The translations under genes were made by a program, and so were the position numbers. The notes under the pieces are model-generated. The model saw nothing but the letters and a program-made list of their open reading frames with translations. It was not told where the DNA came from and did no database searches. From Rhizobium sp. BT04 (GTDB taxonomy: Bacteria; Pseudomonadota; Alphaproteobacteria; Rhizobiales; Rhizobiaceae): a stretch of DNA of 64,000 nucleotides. The stretch is taken from positions 558,001-622,000 of the forward strand of contig NZ_CP125651.1 of assembly GCF_030053135.1 (NCBI RefSeq), written 5' to 3'. This document shows, in pieces, positions 55,109-62,580 of this stretch; within the stretch, counting starts at the first letter, position 1; the number at the start of each line of letters is the position of its first letter.

Positions 55109-56544
55109 ACGCGCACGCCAGAAAATCCAGCGATAACCTGCCGGTCCCCACAGGCAAAGGCCCCACAGACAAGCGCCCGGAGAAGGGCAGCGCGCTCACC
55201 GCCCGCCCGCCGCTGCCGCCGGCAATTGCGGAATTCCAGTCCGACGCCGTCGAGCTGGAGGAGCGCGCCCCCCCGCGTGTTGCCCGCATGACGCTTTACT
55301 GCGTGACGGCGCTGCTTGCCGCAGCGATCACCTGGGCCTCGGTCTCGTCAATCGACGAGGTGGTGATCGCGCCGGGCAAGCTCGTCACCACTCAGCCGAC
55401 GATCGTCGTCCAGCCGCTCGAAACCTCGATCATCCGCACGATCGACGTGAAGGCCGGCGAAGTGGTGCATGCCGGCCAGACGCTGGCGACCCTCGACGCC
55501 ACTTTCAGCCAGGCCGATGTCGACCAGCAGCACGCGAAATTCTCGGCACTCGACGCCCAGGTGAAGCGCATCGAGGCGGAGCTTGCCGGCGACGACTATT
55601 CGAAGGTGGCCGGCAGCACGCCCGACGAGATGCTGCAGGTGCAGCTTTTCGGCCAGCGGCGGGCCTTCTACATGGCGCAGCTGCAGAATTTCGAGCAGCA
55701 GATCGCCGGCCAGTCGGCAGCCCTTGCGGCGAGCCAGAACCAGGAGGCGGTGCTCAACGACAGGCGCGACGGGCTCTCGCAGATCGAGGCAGCACGGGAA
55801 CGGCTCTATAACAAACAGAGCGGCTCGCTGATCACGCTGCTCGGTTCCCGCGACGCCCGCCTCGACGTGGAATCCGACCTGACCGCCGTCCGCGGCAAGG
55901 CCGACGAGGCCGCCCACGCCTATGCCAAGCTTGGCGCCGACCGCCAGGCCTTCATCGAGGATTTCCGCCGCGCCGCCATGGAGCAGCTGGTGGAGCTGCG
56001 CGGCCAGCGCGACATGGCCGACGAAGAGCTGAAGAAGATGGAGCTGCGCCGCAACATGGTGGCGCTGACCGCACCCGCCGATGCCGTCGTGCTGGATCTC
56101 GCCCAGCGCTCCATCGGCTCCGTCGTGCGCGAAGCCGAACCGATCGTTACCCTGGTGCCGATCAACGTGCCGCTGGAAGCCGAAGTGTCGATCAATACCC
56201 GCGATATCGGCCGGGTGGCCGTCGGCAAGGAAGCCCGTATCAAGCTCGATGCCTATCCGTTCCAGAAATACGGCACTGCCTCGGGCGAGGTGAGGACCAT
56301 CAGCCAGGACACCTTCCTCACCGGCCAGCAGGAACAGACCGCCACCCCCAGCCAGCCGGCCGCCCCCTTCTTCAAGGCCCGCGTCCTGCTTGCCGATACC
56401 AGGCTGAATGCTTCGGACGTGCCGGTGCGACTGCTTCCCGGCATGACCGTGTCAACGGAAATCAAGGTCGGCAACCGCACGGTGATCTCCTATTTCCTGT
56501 ATCCGCTGCTGCGTGGCCTCGACAACGCAATACGCGAACCGTAG
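55105..56544 (+). CDS. type I secretion membrane fusion protein (HlyD family)
   Basis: A 479-residue periplasmic adaptor. A cytoplasmic N-terminal tail of about 60 residues (Pro/Lys-rich) precedes a single membrane helix (MTLYCVTALLAAAITWASVS). The lipoyl-like half motif IIRTIDVKAGEVVHAGQTLA follows, then two long helices forming the coiled-coil hairpin (about 135-320). The second lipoyl half is APADAVVLDLAQRSIGSVVR and a beta-barrel domain ends LLPGMTVSTEIKVGNRTV, a hallmark of HlyD. It completes the inner-membrane part of the type I system with the ABC protein just upstream; the outer-membrane channel must come from elsewhere. Confidence 0.93.
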   Translation: MNAHARKSSDNLPVPTGKGPTDKRPEKGSALTARPPLPPAIAEFQSDAVELEERAPPRVARMTLYCVTALLAAAITWASVSSIDEVVIAPGKLVTTQPTIVVQPLETSIIRTIDVKAGEVVHAGQTLATLDATFSQADVDQQHAKFSALDAQVKRIEAELAGDDYSKVAGSTPDEMLQVQLFGQRRAFYMAQLQNFEQQIAGQSAALAASQNQEAVLNDRRDGLSQIEAARERLYNKQSGSLITLLGSRDARLDVESDLTAVRGKADEAAHAYAKLGADRQAFIEDFRRAAMEQLVELRGQRDMADEELKKMELRRNMVALTAPADAVVLDLAQRSIGSVVREAEPIVTLVPINVPLEAEVSINTRDIGRVAVGKEARIKLDAYPFQKYGTASGEVRTISQDTFLTGQQEQTATPSQPAAPFFKARVLLADTRLNASDVPVRLLPGMTVSTEIKVGNRTVISYFLYPLLRGLDNAIREP

Positions 56545-56619
56545 AACGCGGCGGATCACGGGCTCGACGTGTCACCCTTCTATCTCCAGGGCAATCGCAG
56601 CCCACGGCGAGGGCCGTAC

Positions 56620-56859
56620 ACCTTGTCCCCTGTCACCGCTCGGGCTTGCGCCGCTCGTGGTCAAACGCGTGTTCGAGTTCTGCGCGAGATCGCGACCATG
56701 GGCAAGAAGATCTTCCTGGTGGAGCAGAACGCCAACCATGCCCTGAAGCTCTCTCAACGCGCCTACGTCATCGTCAATGGACGGATTCACTTGTCGGGCG
56801 ACAGTGCCGCCCTTCTCGATAATGAGGAAGTCCGCAAGGCCTATCTGGGTTTACACTGA
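56620..56859 (+). pseudogene. livF: livF remnant (branched-chain amino acid ABC ATPase, 3' end)
   Basis: Only the last quarter of a LivF-type ATPase survives. GLAPLVVKRVFEF lies in one frame, then at about 56680 the sequence shifts frame and gives VLREIATMGKKIFLVEQNAN, then HALKLSQRAYVIVNGRIHLS and GDSAALLDNEEVRKAYLGLH. The DEPS part of Walker B is damaged and everything upstream is missing. It is non-functional. It abuts the secretion operon and is followed at once by an aldehyde dehydrogenase start remnant, as in an old livF-dehydrogenase gene order. Confidence 0.85.
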
Positions 56860-56870
56860 ACGGAGCAACG

Positions 56871-56926
56871 ATGCTGCACAAGAATCTGATCGCCGGCGAA
56901 TGGGGCGGCGGCGACACTTCGGGCGA
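56871..56926 (+). pseudogene. aldehyde dehydrogenase N-terminal remnant
   Basis: ATG at 56871, after cggagcaacg, opens MLHKNLIAGEWGGGDTSGE, which matches the first residues of ketoglutarate-semialdehyde-type aldehyde dehydrogenases. Similarity stops after about 19 codons and a stop codon follows at about 56975. The rest of the gene is absent here. A different aldehyde dehydrogenase wreck lies at 62581. Confidence 0.6.
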
Positions 56927-57169
56927 ACGTCGAAGCGCGGCCACCGCCAAGTATTTGTCGTCGTGGCGCCGATCGTGACGCCGGCGAATACGGTCCATGG
57001 CCTGGAGGTGATCCACTTACCCTTGGTGGCCTGGCCCGGGGCTATTGCGCCGTGTGACGTGGCTCGTTTAAGCATCTTGCTGACATGTCCGGACGCGCTT
57101 AAGGCGCGGATCTACTCCGCGCCCGTTTACCTGCTCAACAAAAACGAGAGCCTCAGTGGGCTGAACCCA

Positions 57170-57328
57170 CTACTTGGTATTCTTGTGGCTCTGCTCACCA
57201 GCTTTTACGTGCTGCTCGTGGCTGCCGCCCTGCTTGCCGGAGGCGCTCGAACTCTTTTCCGACGCGCTCTTGCTGGTGCCGCCCGCCTTCGAGCCGCCCT
57301 TTGACTGTGATCCACTTGTAGATGGCAT
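57170..57328 (-). CDS. small Ser/Gly/Lys-rich protein
   Basis: A 52-residue hydrophilic protein, MPSTSGSQSKGGSKAGGTSK at the start and HVKAGEQSHKNTK at the end, made almost only of Ser, Gly, Lys, Ala and Gln. ATG at 57326-57328 has an excellent ggaggag 7 bases upstream. Composition and length recall small stress-induced, intrinsically disordered or DNA-associated proteins of soil bacteria (KGG-like), but no family can be asserted. The plus-strand frame over the same bases is its shadow. Confidence 0.65.
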   Translation of the reverse strand: MPSTSGSQSKGGSKAGGTSKSASEKSSSASGKQGGSHEQHVKAGEQSHKNTK

Positions 57329-57670
57329 GTTACACTCCTCCGTAAGAGATCGGCTTGATCTCGATTAGTCAACTTCCATCCTGTTAAAGTGTTCCCGCCA
57401 ACACCTAAGGCGGCAGCCACTCTCCTATCCGTCTCCTTTACCTCCTAGGGAAGGATGATCGGCATCAGCTTTCAGAAGCGGGGGGTGATGGATATTTCCT
57501 CGCGAGCTACGCGCGGTTTTTCACTGATAGGCTTTCGCTGGCGGGCCTTTGTCGCACCACCGCGTGTCCTGCCTCGTTGCGATCGCCTCCCGCCGCTGTA
57601 CGGTTGTACTGCCCGGAAATCCGAGTTCCAGATGAGAGACAAATCCCAAGTGATAGAGGCTCGACTTCCC
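57329..57670. other. intergenic region upstream of the Ser/Gly/Lys-rich gene
   Basis: About 340 bp before the RIME1-like element. It should contain the promoter for the small minus-strand gene. A 72-codon plus-strand frame at 57455 has no ribosome binding site or motif and I do not accept it. Nothing else is seen. Confidence 0.45.
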
Positions 57671-57776
57671 TAGAGCATTTCCGTTTTTCTCCGAAGCACG
57701 GAGATGCTCTATCTCTTTGTTTTCACGCAATTCCCGACGGAAAACCGCTTCGCACTTTTCCTGGAATTGCTCTAGC
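57671..57776. repeat. RIME1-like rhizobial intergenic mosaic element
   Basis: A 106-bp element made of two imperfect palindromes: one from tagagcatttccg to cggagatgctcta, the other from gcaattcccgacgg to cctggaattgc, ending ctctag. RIME1 is described as about 108 bp with two palindromes in rhizobia, and I recognise this sequence type as that dispersed element. It lies downstream of a minus-strand gene and could be transcribed into its 3' end. Confidence 0.8.
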
Positions 57777-57785
57777 CAGATGCGC

Positions 57786-57820
57786 TTCAACCCTCCTTGC
57801 GACATGCAAGGAGGGTTGAA
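57786..57820. terminator. long perfect hairpin after the GSP17M-like gene
   Basis: A perfect 15-bp stem, ttcaaccctccttgc/gcaaggagggttgaa, with a 5-base loop gacat. It begins 12 bases after the stop of the minus-strand gene at 57832. No T-run follows, so it may stabilise the transcript end rather than terminate by itself. Confidence 0.7.
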
Positions 57821-57831
57821 CTCAAAGCCGG

Positions 57832-58431
57832 TTAGATGCCGGTCCGCCGGTACCGGTTGCGCTCTTGCGCGATCTGCTCAGGAGCGTATGGATCGAGCGT
57901 GTCGTCGAACCGGGTCCATCCCTGCTCGTTATAGGCACGCCGACGCTCGACCGGGTCGACCCAGTTCGATCCCTGGAGAATAGCCTGCGCCTCGGAGGCG
58001 CGGGCGTCGTCGACCTTGGCCGTGACCAAGCTACCACCGCGGCGGACACCTTCGGCATAGAGGTGAGCATCATCTTCCGAGACGCCTGAGTCGGTGAGTG
58101 CACCGATCAGGCCACCAGCGGCACCGCCAGCGACGGCGCCAGCGACAGCCCCGGCCGCAGTTGCGGCAAGCCAGCCTGCGGCAACGACCGGACCGACACC
58201 GGGGATGGCCATCAGGCCCAGCCCGGTGAGCAGGCCGCCAGCACCACCGACGGCAGCGCCAATGCCAGCGCCGGTCGCGGCATCCTCGCCAACGTCAGAG
58301 TCGCGATCGATGCGACCAGCCTTGTTGGAGACGATACTGATGTCGTTTGAGGGAACGCCTGCCGCTTCCAATTTGGAGACTGCGGAGCGAGCGTCCGAGT
58401 AGTCGTCGAAAAGTCCGGTTACAGTTCTCAT
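57832..58431 (-). CDS. general stress protein 17M-like (YflT-domain) with glycine-rich membrane segment
   Basis: A 199-residue protein. Residues 1-45 are the GSP17M/YflT-type domain, MRTVTGLFDDYSDARSAVSK, LEAAGVPSNDISIVSNK. Residues of about 52-112 are Gly/Ala-rich (GAGIGAAVGGAGGLLTGLGL, AAGAVAGAVAGGAAGGLIGA), like glycine-zipper segments that insert in or associate with membranes. A second half of the first domain follows: DDAHLYAEGVRRGGSLVTAK and DARASEAQAILQ. The C-terminus is Arg/Tyr-rich. The gene is common in rhizobia near other stress genes, as here. Its molecular role is unknown. Confidence 0.85.
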   Translation of the reverse strand: MRTVTGLFDDYSDARSAVSKLEAAGVPSNDISIVSNKAGRIDRDSDVGEDAATGAGIGAAVGGAGGLLTGLGLMAIPGVGPVVAAGWLAATAAGAVAGAVAGGAAGGLIGALTDSGVSEDDAHLYAEGVRRGGSLVTAKVDDARASEAQAILQGSNWVDPVERRRAYNEQGWTRFDDTLDPYAPEQIAQERNRYRRTGI

Positions 58432-58446
58432 TATGCTTCTCCTTGG

Positions 58447-58764
58447 TTACTTTGCGACGATGTTGCCTTGATAATCGAGGGCGATGGAGACGGCTTTGCC
58501 GTCCTTCATGCCAGAGGCCATCCAGATCCCCTTGTCGTCGAGCTTGAGATCCTTGACGTCGGTGTACCCCGCTTCCGCGATGCGATCCTTCGCCTGAGCT
58601 TCGGTAAAGCTGTTGGCGCCCTCAACCGGCGCAGTCGGATTTTTACTGTCCGGAGTTGCAACCGCAGGTGTATTTCCATCCTTGGATGGGGCTGGCGTAG
58701 TTTGGGCAAACGCTGCAACGGCAGATGCGCCGACAATTGCCGCCGCGAAGATGATCTTCTTCAT
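58447..58764 (-). CDS. small exported protein with PepSY-like domain
   Basis: A 105-residue protein with a signal peptide (MKKIIFAAAIVGASAVAAFA-Q). After a Pro/Thr/Ser linker, residues of about 45-105 read FTEAQAKDRIAEAGYTDVKD, then LKLDDKGIWMASGMKDGKAV and SIALDYQGNIVAK. The helix followed by a beta hairpin ending in D-x-x-G-N-I is like a single PepSY domain, which occurs in small periplasmic proteins of rhizobia. The start MKKII has tggagga just upstream. It lies 15 bp from the GSP17M-like gene on the same strand, so both probably form one stress operon. Confidence 0.82.
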   Translation of the reverse strand: MKKIIFAAAIVGASAVAAFAQTTPAPSKDGNTPAVATPDSKNPTAPVEGANSFTEAQAKDRIAEAGYTDVKDLKLDDKGIWMASGMKDGKAVSIALDYQGNIVAK

Positions 58765-59091
58765 ATATGTTTCCTCCATTTTGCGGATCAAGTGACTGAT
58801 CCATGCGGCGAGAACCCGCAGAGGAGATCTTTGTTCCCATTACAGCAGGGGAGCATGCAATTGAATTTTCTAAATATATGGCACCGCCCCCGTTGGATGA
58901 CTCTCTTCGATTTCCACGCAAAGCGAGCGGACAGCGAGGTGGGCGGGTACAAATCAATACCGGGCAAATCAAAAGAACCTCACATAGGGAGCCTGATTTT
59001 TTGATCTCTTAAGTTGTACTGTAATGCGCGAATTCGTTTCGGTCAGCCGGCGCGCCTTTCATATCTTTGAGTAAAGCCGAATACCCCGAAA
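58765..59091. other. intergenic region upstream of the PepSY-like gene
   Basis: About 330 bp. It should hold the promoter of the minus-strand pair of stress genes; an AT-richer part lies around 58830-58880 and 58985-59040. Open frames across it lack ribosome binding sites and family motifs. No palindrome stands out. Confidence 0.45.
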
Positions 59092-59388
59092 TCAGTGCAA
59101 GAAAGAGGTCTTCGCCTCGCGGTCGACAAGTCTTTCCACCGTGCCGATGAGGCGCGCTGCGCGCCTCAAGACTTCGGTTCCGTCATCATTGACGGCGATA
59201 TCGTCTCTCATCCGGTCTATACAACGAGCAACCTCCATAAGTACCGTGGCGAGATCCGCATGGCGGACCCGTTCAGCAGTTCGCGAAAGCCGGCGGAGAC
59301 ACTCCGAGTATCTCGATGCAATGACGAGCCTGTCCGTGACGGTGTCGGCTTCGGGAGCGGAAGTCGACTGCAATGTCTTTTGCCGCAT
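59092..59388 (-). CDS. hypothetical helical protein
   Basis: A 98-residue hydrophilic protein predicted to be almost all helix (VTDRLVIASRYSECLRRLSR, HADLATVLMEVARCIDRMRD, DGTEVLRRAARLIGTVERLV). No signal peptide or membrane segment. A gggggacggg block precedes the ATG. I know no family name, but the even helix spacing and absence of stop-prone composition suggest a real gene. It is convergent with nothing and 12 bp from the next minus-strand gene's stop, so the two may share a transcript. Confidence 0.55.
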   Translation of the reverse strand: MRQKTLQSTSAPEADTVTDRLVIASRYSECLRRLSRTAERVRHADLATVLMEVARCIDRMRDDIAVNDDGTEVLRRAARLIGTVERLVDREAKTSFLH

Positions 59389-59400
59389 AGTCCCGTCCCC

Positions 59401-59742
59401 CTATTCGATGATGATGCGGATTGATTTGTGCGCCCTCTCCCGCCTAGTCACACCGAAATCCTCACGAGTCCCATCCAGTGCCTTCAGGGCGGAGAGGATG
59501 TTTTGACAGTGAATTGGGGAGGCGGCGCCGGGAGGGTGACGGAGTTCGGGACAGGATTCGACCGCGTGCAGGTCAGGCGCCCACGATGCGAGGATCGCCC
59601 CCTTCTCGGCGGTCGTTATCCCGTCCGACGCGAGGACCTCCTCCGGATGAGAAAAGTGCTTATGGGGATGCGGGACTTGCACGGCCGAGATGGCCTCGAC
59701 GACGTTGTAGAAGCTAGCTGAATTCGAGGTTTTGATCGTCAT
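59401..59742 (-). CDS. conserved rhizobial hypothetical protein
   Basis: A 113-residue protein starting MTIKTSNSASFYNVVEAISA and containing VQVPHPHKHFSHPEEVLASD and GITTAEKGAILASWAPDLHA. ATG at 59740-59742 has taggaga 8 bases upstream, a good site; longer upstream frames are a shadow of the hsp20 leader. The motif HPHKHFSHPEEVL followed by a helix and VESCPELRH recurs in many Rhizobium small proteins near stress genes, but the function is unknown. It is divergent from the hsp20 gene. Confidence 0.75.
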   Translation of the reverse strand: MTIKTSNSASFYNVVEAISAVQVPHPHKHFSHPEEVLASDGITTAEKGAILASWAPDLHAVESCPELRHPPGAASPIHCQNILSALKALDGTREDFGVTRRERAHKSIRIIIE

Positions 59743-59889
59743 GTTCGATCTCCTAAAAACTTCCAACGGGTGAAGAAAATCTCCAGGTGCCCAAGAGATT
59801 GTTTCAATCTTTTCAGCGTTCAAGAGGTTAAGCGGGCAGGCATTCAAAATTTTTCCGAGGCCCTCTTGAAACGCAAAAACCGGAAAACC

Positions 59890-59985
59890 AAATCGATGTT
59901 CGCCGGCAGCCCAAAGGGAGCCGGAAAGCCGGGGACGCTGTTCCGACGCGTCTCCTTTCCAACTCGCTTTACGGAGGATTTGGTT
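59890..59985 (+). promoter_or_regulatory. candidate ROSE-type RNA thermometer in the hsp20 leader
   Basis: The leader upstream of hsp20 holds a hairpin, ccggc/gccgg (59903-59924), and ends in tcgct (59964-59968), loop ttac, then the Shine-Dalgarno ggagga (59973-59978). ROSE elements of rhizobial small heat-shock genes are 70-100 nt leaders with several hairpins in which a UYGCU motif pairs with the ribosome binding site; tcgct fits UYGCU at the right place. Folding energy has not been computed. Confidence 0.5.
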
Positions 59986-60453
59986 ATGAGAAATGAGTTC
60001 GACTTCGCACCGCTCTATCGGTCCAGCATTGGCTTCGACCGCGTCTTCAATCTTCTTAACAATCCGCAGCGTCTGCAAGCGATCGACACCTGGCCGCCCT
60101 ACGACATCGTCAAATCAGGCGAGAACGACTATCGCATCCAGATGGCGGTGGCGGGTTTTGCCGACAGTGACCTCGACATCACCCAGGAACGCAATGTGCT
60201 GATCGTTAAGGGGCAGAAGAACGAGGAGAAGGAGGGCGACTATCTGCATCGCGGCATCGCCGGCCGTTCCTTTGAACGCCGGTTCGAACTTGCCGACCAT
60301 GTCCGAGTTGAAAACGCCTCGCTGACGAACGGTCTTCTGACGGTCGATCTGAAGCGCGAGATCCCGGACGCGATGAAGCCGCGCAAGATTGCCATCAGCA
60401 ACGCCACCGGCCAGTCGCCGCTGCAGATCGAGGGCCAGAAACAAGTCGCATAG
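59986..60453 (+). CDS. small heat-shock protein, Hsp20/alpha-crystallin family
   Basis: A 155-residue class A rhizobial small heat-shock chaperone that holds unfolding proteins in the cytosol. The N-terminal arm is MRNEFDFAPLYRSSIGFDRV. The alpha-crystallin domain spans about residues 35-140: YDIVKSGENDYRIQMAVAGF, LIVKGQKNEEKEGDYLHRGI, and the A-x-x-x-n-G-L-L hallmark as ASLTNGLLTVDLKREIP. The C-terminal I-x-I anchor appears as RKIAIS. ATG 59986 has acggagga upstream, within a possible RNA thermometer. A strong terminator follows the stop. Confidence 0.95.
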   Translation: MRNEFDFAPLYRSSIGFDRVFNLLNNPQRLQAIDTWPPYDIVKSGENDYRIQMAVAGFADSDLDITQERNVLIVKGQKNEEKEGDYLHRGIAGRSFERRFELADHVRVENASLTNGLLTVDLKREIPDAMKPRKIAISNATGQSPLQIEGQKQVA

Positions 60454-60470
60454 GGTTCCTTGAGGGAGGA

Positions 60471-60500
60471 AGCCGGCGCCGTGGAGCGGCGCCGGCTTTT
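60471..60500 (+). terminator. intrinsic terminator of hsp20
   Basis: A perfect 10-bp stem, agccggcgcc/ggcgccggct, with loop gtggagc and a T-run, beginning 17 bp after the hsp20 stop. The GTG in the loop is in frame with the next gene but is unlikely to be its start. Confidence 0.9.
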
Positions 60501-60507
60501 GGACGCA

Positions 60508-60756
60508 ATGAAAACGATGAACGTTGGGAAACCACCAGCATTCGACGGGCGCGATCTTGCCGCGTGCCAGCCGGTCTTCGACACGCTGCTGCGCGAAGCC
60601 GGGGTGACGAGAGAGTCGGAGGAGGCCGCCCGGATCGCTGCGCTTGTCGTCGAACTTTATCGGCAAGGCGTCAGCGACCCTGATCGTCTTCGTTCCATGG
60701 TGGAAGGGGCCCGAGGCCTCTTCAAGCGAGCGGAGACAAGCGGCGTCGCAGCCTAG
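60508..60756 (+). CDS. hypothetical helical protein downstream of hsp20
   Basis: An 82-residue protein, MKTMNVGKPPAFDGRDLAAC to KRAETSGVAA, predicted all-helical, with LREAGVTRESEEAARIAALV and ELYRQGVSDPDRLRSMVEGA. Small proteins ending in a D-x-D-R-L-R-S-M-V-E-x-A helix are frequent in rhizobia, but I know no function. ATG 60508 is used since earlier TTG and GTG codons lie before or inside the hsp20 terminator. It has only a weak ggac ribosome site and may depend on read-through from hsp20. Confidence 0.6.
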   Translation: MKTMNVGKPPAFDGRDLAACQPVFDTLLREAGVTRESEEAARIAALVVELYRQGVSDPDRLRSMVEGARGLFKRAETSGVAA

Positions 60757-60989
60757 TCTGCGCCCGGGATCATGCCTGTGCACCGACGCAAAACACGTTG
60801 TCGGCGGCGCCGAGCTTCGGGGATGTCACTGAGGTGGCTGATCCCTTGGAAGCGGACATATCTTCATCGACGGGCCCCTGACGACGCCAAGCGCTTCCGA
60901 TCCGTCCGGATCGCTCTCCTTCGCTCAGCAACAAACGACTGCGGGGGAACCCTGTTTGGGTTCTCAAGGACCCGACCAGATTCAAATAA

Positions 60990-62015
60990 CTAATCCTCAG
61001 CGTCGGAATAGTTCTTGTATTGCAGCTTCTGGAGCGACGCATCCAACCTGAGGACGAGCCCTGTCGGCGCGTAATCAACAGCGATTTCTCCGAAGGCGGA
61101 GAGACTGGAGGTAATGAGCCGGCAGCCGAACCCCTTCTTGCTCGGAGCTTCCACCACGGGGCCTCCCACCTCCCGCCAACGGAAGGTCAGGCGCTTGTCG
61201 CCCGACTCGTCGCGCACGGACCATTCGATTTCGATAGTCCCGCTATCTGCCGCCAGTGCACCATACTTGTTGGCGTTGGTGACGAGTTCGTGCAGCACAA
61301 GCGAGAACGCAAGCGTCGCCTGGGGACCTAGCTCAACCGCAGGACCACTTGCTTTGAAACGTTCTGACGTCTCAAGTCCGAGATTAATCGCGGTCGCCTC
61401 GACAATCGTCGCCATGGTCGTACCCAACCAATTCTGCTGCAACAAAATGTCGTGCGCCTTCGCATAAGCATTGATCCGTGCCGAGATCGCCTGTTCTGCA
61501 TCCTCCATAGAGCTGGCGTTTCGGAAGGATTGAGTGGTGATGGCCTGAACGACAGCCAGCGTATTCTTGATGCGGTGAGAGAGTTCATGCATCAGAACAC
61601 GCTGTCGCTCCTCGTTCTTTCTCTGCTCGGTCTGGTCCCTGAGGATCTTTACGAAGCCCTCGACTTCGCCGTCGTCCGACGTCAATGCCATCATCTGGCC
61701 CGAGGCCCAGAACAACGAGCCATCTTTGCGAACGTGCCAGCGCTCATCGTTGCCATGACCTTCCGCCAACGCGGCGGCCATCTCCCGTTCAAGAATCCCC
61801 GCCTGCAGGTCTTCCTGCGTGAAGATTACCGCCGCGGGCTTGCCGATGATCTCAGCCTCATCCCATCCGAGGATCCGTCGCGCGCCCTCATTCCACGTGG
61901 TCACCAGGCCGTTCAGATCCGTCGAGATGATCGCATACTCGATCGCGCTCTGCAGGATGGCCTCGAGAAAGCGCTCTCGCGAGCGGCTGGAATTGGAAAA
62001 GAGCTTCATGATCAT
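60990..62015 (-). CDS. HWE-family sensor histidine kinase with PAS domain
   Basis: A 341-residue soluble kinase. The PAS domain covers about residues 15-135 (ILQSAIEYAIISTDLNGLVT, RRILGWDEAEIIGKPAAVIF, RWHVRKDGSLFWASGQMMAL). HELSHRIKNTLAVVQAITTQ holds the phosphoacceptor (His147 in SHRIKN; His143 nearby). The ATPase part shows LVLHELVTNANKYGALAADS and EVGGPVVEAPSKKGFGCRLI, the HWE/HisKA_2 variant, typical of rhizobia. No membrane helix, so it is a cytosolic sensor of light, redox or a ligand through PAS. No response regulator is encoded beside it; EipA/PhyR-type general stress signalling is a possible route. Ribosome site is weak; MKLF two codons on is an alternative start. Confidence 0.9.
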   Translation of the reverse strand: MIMKLFSNSSRSRERFLEAILQSAIEYAIISTDLNGLVTTWNEGARRILGWDEAEIIGKPAAVIFTQEDLQAGILEREMAAALAEGHGNDERWHVRKDGSLFWASGQMMALTSDDGEVEGFVKILRDQTEQRKNEERQRVLMHELSHRIKNTLAVVQAITTQSFRNASSMEDAEQAISARINAYAKAHDILLQQNWLGTTMATIVEATAINLGLETSERFKASGPAVELGPQATLAFSLVLHELVTNANKYGALAADSGTIEIEWSVRDESGDKRLTFRWREVGGPVVEAPSKKGFGCRLITSSLSAFGEIAVDYAPTGLVLRLDASLQKLQYKNYSDAED

Positions 62016-62207
62016 GTGATGCGCCGGATCCTTCCCAGGGCCCGCTAAAAAAAGGGCCTCATCCTGTTTCTAGGACGCCGCCTGACAGTGGGGACGGCGC
62101 TGGCATTTGCAATGGGTTACTCGATGGTACTGACGGTCCTTGAATGATCGGCTGTCCCTAACAATATCATTTCGACAGGACCATTGGTGGCATGAAAGGA
62201 GGAAAAA

Positions 62208-62519
62208 ATGCCGCAGAACGATGTTCCATGGGCCCAGCCGGTAAGAATCCGGCTGCAGTGCGGTTTGGAGCGCGCTTTCACAGGCGCATACGACGCCTTG
62301 GACTTTCTCGAAAACGAATGGCCGCTGCGTCATGGAGAGCGCCACGAGCGAGCGGTGAAGACGTGCCGTGGCGCCCTCAACGGCAGCACCGCCGGCATTA
62401 TCGCGCGGGAGGCGTTCGTGGCCGCCTGCCTGGAAGCCGGCATGCCGTCCGTTCTCGTTCCGTGGAAGAGAAAGCCGACCGTGCATCCCGCTCGGCCAGC
62501 ACGCCTTGCTATCATCTAG
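62208..62519 (+). CDS. DUF982 family protein
   Basis: A 103-residue protein of the rhizobial DUF982 family. After a polar N-terminus, VRIRLQCGLERAFTGAYDAL is the first strand-helix, and DFLENEWPLRHGERHERAVK contains the very typical W-P-x-x-x-G-x-x-x-x-x-A. CRGALNGSTAGIIAREAFVA is the second helix. A strong aaaggagg precedes the ATG and a hairpin follows the stop. DUF982 genes occur in dozens of copies in Rhizobium genomes; their role is not known. Confidence 0.88.
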   Translation: MPQNDVPWAQPVRIRLQCGLERAFTGAYDALDFLENEWPLRHGERHERAVKTCRGALNGSTAGIIAREAFVAACLEAGMPSVLVPWKRKPTVHPARPARLAII

Positions 62520-62531
62520 GGTATCAGTGAC

Positions 62532-62557
62532 GACCTCGCCTCTTCGGAGGCGAGGTC
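62532..62557 (+). terminator. hairpin terminator of the DUF982 gene
   Basis: A perfect 11-bp stem, gacctcgcctc/gaggcgaggtc, on a ttcg tetraloop, 12 bp after the stop codon. There is no T-run, so termination strength is uncertain. Confidence 0.7.
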
Positions 62558-62580
62558 CGGCATAGGGCCCCTAAACGCGC

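Noticed and set aside
56992..57304. Membrane-like plus-strand frame after the aldehyde dehydrogenase remnant
   Set aside because: Its hydrophobic end is the antisense of the Ser/Gly/Lys-rich gene, which has the better start and composition.
57455..57673. 72-codon plus-strand frame running into the RIME1-like element
   Set aside because: It ends inside the repeat and lacks a ribosome site.
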